Shown one piece after another: positions 60,836 to 64,000 of a DNA stretch of 64,000 bases. The stretch comes from Sabellastarte sp. h YS-2021 (Eukaryota > Annelida > Polychaeta > Sabellida > Sabellidae). The stretch is from NCBI GenBank assembly GCA_964017235.1, contig OZ024930.1:154628221-154692220 (forward strand). The letters run 5' to 3'. Positions within the stretch are counted from its first letter, which is position 1. Every line of letters begins with the position of its first letter. A program made the translations under genes and the position numbers. The notes beneath the pieces were generated by a model. It was not told the DNA's origin, made no database searches, and saw only the letters and a program-made list of their open reading frames with translations.

Positions 60836-61074
60836 ATTTCTTTAAATATTTTTAACCTACTTTTTACACTTAAACAATTACCTTGTTACTTTATTTCATA
60901 ATACCATTTGCAGGGCACAACTTTTTTGTCCTTTTTTTCTGTCAGCTTCGGAATATCTTTCGAACATGCTGTTCAGTTACCATTTACTGTATTTCTGTAC
61001 AGCCCTTTCCCTGATAATTATGCTTTCCTCTCATTATCACCATCACAAATCAAAAACATTCAGTCAGCTGACAC

Positions 61075-61550
61075 AGTGCCCGTTCACGGGCACTCTCCTC
61101 TTGTTTTAAAATGGTACTGGGTCTGTATCTCAAAAACAGTCAGGATTTCGGCATTTTGTTGGAATAACTTATTCAGTTACTTTTTGATAATCTTTCACAT
61201 GCCGAAGTTTTAGCCCTGTATCTGCAATCTTAAGGTAACCTTAATGTCAAAAAAGGGGGTTTCAGCCCTCCAGTTCAATTAGTTTTTCACTTTTTCCAAC
61301 CAAACTTGGCACATTTATTAAGACTTGCCAAAGGAATATCCTGACTTTATGGTGACCTTAAACTCAAAATATTAATGGACCTATGGCCTGCTTAAAGTCA
61401 TCAAATTGGAATAAAATCCTCTGCCTCCTTTCTTTTTCCATTTTTTGTATCTAAATTATCACTGATATTAAAATAGATAAAAATAATACTTATGGTCATC
61501 TTAAACTCTCAATATGAATGGAGTGGTAGCCACCTTAAAGTGAAATAAGG
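61075..61550 (+). mobile_element. Element K, copy 1: hairpin-started segment
   Basis: Starts with a perfect hairpin AGTGCCCGTTCACGGGCACT (61075-61094). CTGTATCTCAAAAACAGTCA follows, then ACCAAACTTGGCACATTTAT and CATCAAATTGGAATAAAATC. The stretch from about 61125 is repeated at 62951-64000. This copy lacks the family E insertion present in the other. Confidence 0.6.
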
Positions 61551-61559
61551 GGGTTTTCA

Positions 61560-62724
61560 GCCTCCAACTATCTTATTGTTCAGAGTTGCTTCTAGGATGC
61601 GTTTTCCGCGGGATCGCGCATTAATTCGCCTACAAATGCGGATTTTCTTGGAGTCTGCAGTAACCAAATTATATGAGAACGCGTAGTACACAAGGTGATG
61701 CGGGAAATATATGAAGCGAAAAGACGAGAGATCTAGAAAATTGAAACACTGCACGGATCGAGAGTTTGTCGAGGTTTTGATTTTTCCGTCGAAACGTTCT
61801 TCGAATAATGCCTGTAGACGATTGTGGTTTCGTGATCGTTTACAAACTCAAATATATTATGAGGTACAGACAGTATTTGGACATATTATACCCAAAAATA
61901 TAAAATTAAGCTGAAAGTGGATGATTATATAAAAATGGCTGCAAGAAAAACGAAACTTACAGTAGACTGGATAATGTTAGCACAACAGGCCATGGCAGTG
62001 AAGCCGGTGCTGACCCTACGGGCATGCGTATCTGTCGGAATTCCCTAGAAAAATATTTTACTGGATCAAAATTCACGGACAACTCATTAATATTAATGAG
62101 GTCACAGATTTTCATGGTGGTTTTAATTCTTAATATTTTCTGATATAAGATCAAATACTAGATGGACTACAGAGCTCATGTATGTGTAAAAAATATTTGA
62201 CGATTCCATTGGATTTTTTAGCAATATTTTACTTGGAAGAATTTGTGGACTACTCATTAATATTCATGAGGTCACATTATTCTGTGCGGTTTTCCAACAT
62301 ATTTGTACGAATTGATGGTGTAATGACTGAATTTGTGATGCCATGACTTCAGATGAAAACTTAAAACCACGATGCTGTGACAGGAGCCACTTTGGTGTAA
62401 ATAACCATTTTCAGTATTTTTTTTAAATTCTATCACTAGCCTTGAAGTTTATTTTTATTGGGCAAGACAATAAAAATTGACCACTAATTAATAGAAGTCG
62501 ATCCACTGTTAAAAATGTCTAAATAAACTGAAAATGTATTTTTTATTAGTTTAAAGTTTAAACTTATCATAAAGTCGTCCCCCAGAATTTTTAGCCCCTC
62601 CCCCACATTTTGTGTAGTGGTGGGGGATCGCCCCCACTTTTTGAAATTTCTAGAATCAACACTGTTGTTCAACTGACCTCGGTTAAACTTTGCACACCTA
62701 AAGGGAAAAAAAAAGGGGCAGGAG
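61560..62724. other. Non-coding, mostly unrecognised, with one short repeat pair
   Basis: The phrase ACTCATTAATATTNATGAGG occurs at about 62081 and 62254 with similar flanks (TATTTTACT-like before, TGGTTTT or GCGGTTTT after), spaced about 175 bp. A more GC-rich stretch at 61590-61810 has no exon or domain I recognise. Confidence 0.5.
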
Positions 62725-62935
62725 AAATTTTTGGGATACTTTGCACAGACCTTAAGCTTTACTTAAGGTAACCTTAAGCATTTTTCAAAACACCCCGTCA
62801 TCGTGTTTCGGAAAAAACCACACACACCTGTGCTATAAAATTTATCGGGTACATTCTAGACCAAATTTCGAAGGTTGGAAAGCATTTTCTGATCAATCAG
62901 ACCATAGATGCCTGAATGGGAGGCGTTTCATTTTC
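62725..62935 (+). repeat. Direct repeat, copy 2 (partner 56418-56630)
   Basis: Near-identical to copy 1 over ~205 bp. Here it lies directly left of element K copy 2. Confidence 0.85.
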
Positions 62936-62950
62936 ATAAATTTTTAAAAA

Positions 62951-64000
62951 ATGGATACTTGGTCTGTATCTCAAAAACGGTCAGGATTTCGGCGTTTTGT
63001 TGGATAACATATTCAGCTACTTTTTGATAATCTTTCACATGCCAAAGTTTTAGCCCTGTATCGGCAATTTTAAGGTCACTTTAATGTAAAAAAAACGGGG
63101 TTTTAGCCCTCCAGTTCACTTACTTTTTCACTTTTTTCAACCAAACTTGGCACATATATTAAGGTTTGCCAAAGGAATATGCTGACTTTATGGTGACCTT
63201 AAACTCAAAATGTTAATGGACCTATGGCCTGCTTAAAGTCATCAAATTGGAATAAAATCCTCTGCCTCCTTTCTTTTTCCATATTTTATCCCACAGCCCT
63301 TAAGGGCTGTCGGGGTATTGTTTTCACCCATGGTGTCCAGATGGGCGGGTGGGCGGCGGGAAAAAGTTTGTCCGGGCCGTATCTCAGAAACCATAAGGTG
63401 TAGGAAGTTGATACTTACTAGGGACATTGGTTAGGTGGTGTAGGTGTGCAACGTCATGGTGTGACCTTGATTTGACCTTTGACCTTGTTGTAGTGACCTT
63501 GACCTTTAAAATCTTGTTGCACCTTTGGGTCTGTCTTTTGATGCAAATTAAGCACTGTTAAAATCATATTAGAATTCATTAAAAATTTTACTTTAACAAC
63601 TTCCAATTGTAACAGATGGTATTTCATCAAGTGAGCCACAAATTTTGCTCCAACACCACACATAAGCATTTATTGAATGTATTAGTACAACTTCTGTATG
63701 CATGGTAATATTCAAAACATCTAAACCATAATTCGGCCATGCCAGATGTAGATAAAGTACATGCATTATCTTTCTCTTAGACAGTATTTTCTCTATTTAA
63801 ACATTGTTTGGACCTTTATATAACTGACAGTGCTCTGAAAGTATCCTGAACTTTGTACTGATACAGTACTTCCATATCTCATGGTGTTAAAAATATTTCC
63901 CTAAACTGTGGGGTACGGGCATCTCTGATGCTATTTTTTATATCTAAGTTATCACTAGTATTAAAATAGATAAAAATAATACTTATGGTCACCTTAAAGT
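62951..64000 (+). mobile_element. Element K, copy 2, interrupted by a family E insertion
   Basis: 62951-63284 matches 61128-61442. After the insertion, 63941-64000 resumes the match with 61445-61510 (TATCTAA-TTATCACT, then TAGATAAAAATAATACTTAT). It runs off the window. Its own left hairpin is not present. Confidence 0.75.
63290..63938 (+). mobile_element. Family E element, complete copy defined by an empty site
   Basis: The left end is the 18-nt palindrome ACAGCCCTTAAGGGCTGT (63293-63310). The right end has a hairpin GCATC-TCT-GATGC (63919-63931) about 8 nt from the T-rich terminus. The 649-bp body holds one GGGCCGTATCTCAGAAACCA module and a CATCAAGTGAGCCACA region. The uninterrupted copy at 61430-61460 shows the target lay in a run of T, with no duplication beyond T residues. 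Insertion into a T run with a hairpin near each end and no TIRs is what Helentron-like elements do; this classification is inference. Confidence 0.8.

Overview
The window looks like repeat-rich, AT-rich nuclear DNA from an animal. Three observations suggest a marine invertebrate, most likely a mollusc or other lophotrochozoan: phase-matched ankyrin exons split by a long intron, tRNA-derived SINEs ending in a GTAAAACCCCAAATAAATAA-type tail, and many short dispersed elements that carry satellite-like arrays and resemble the oyster 'pearl' type. The species assignment is inference.

Host gene. Only one host gene is supported, on the + strand. An ankyrin exon lies at 122-319 and a second at 27048-27167. 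Both are phase 0, and the protein runs across the 26.7 kb intron in ankyrin register. A possible earlier piece of the same gene is at 3-83. The gene probably continues past 27167, but I found no further exon I trust. Most of the window is therefore intron or intergenic DNA.

Mobile elements, left to right: a hairpin-ended, array-bearing element (A, 953-3193); a DIRS remnant (8220-10027); an inverted minisatellite (10328-10665); a TA-flanked MITE (11095-11335); a 344-bp-unit array element (14330-15650); a DNA transposon with 26-bp TIRs (18289-22887) that holds a minus-strand DIRS remnant, itself holding a SINE; family E elements (25420-26343 and elsewhere); a DIRS remnant (27650-30490); a tandem array (31480-32170); a second copy of A (B, 32610-35899); a MITE with perfect 20-bp TIRs (37647-38370); element C (38409-41345); a LINE fragment (42340-43100); a SINE with a perfect 16-bp target duplication (49598-49855); a whole-looking DIRS retrotransposon (49882-56253); element D with about 20 units of a 155-bp satellite (56815-60835); and a duplicated segment, one copy of which is interrupted by a family E insertion (61075-64000).

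Main observations. (1) At least seven dispersed elements of different sequence share one plan: a short perfect hairpin or palindrome at the left end, then a module with a TATCTCGAAAAC-like phrase and a TTCAAACTTGGCA-like phrase, then variable arrays of diverged but related 130-170-bp units. In two families there is also a second small hairpin near the right end. They have no clear TIRs or target duplications, so I infer Helitron/Helentron-like non-autonomous elements. (2) The TIR transposon at 18.3-22.9 kb carries nine copies of TGTCACATCTGAAGAG on both strands, three of them exactly 21 bp apart. (3) The DIRS copy at 49.9-56.3 kb has 182-bp inverted repeats that look identical and an internal complementary region matching both of its outer tips, so its ends can be placed closely and it appears young.
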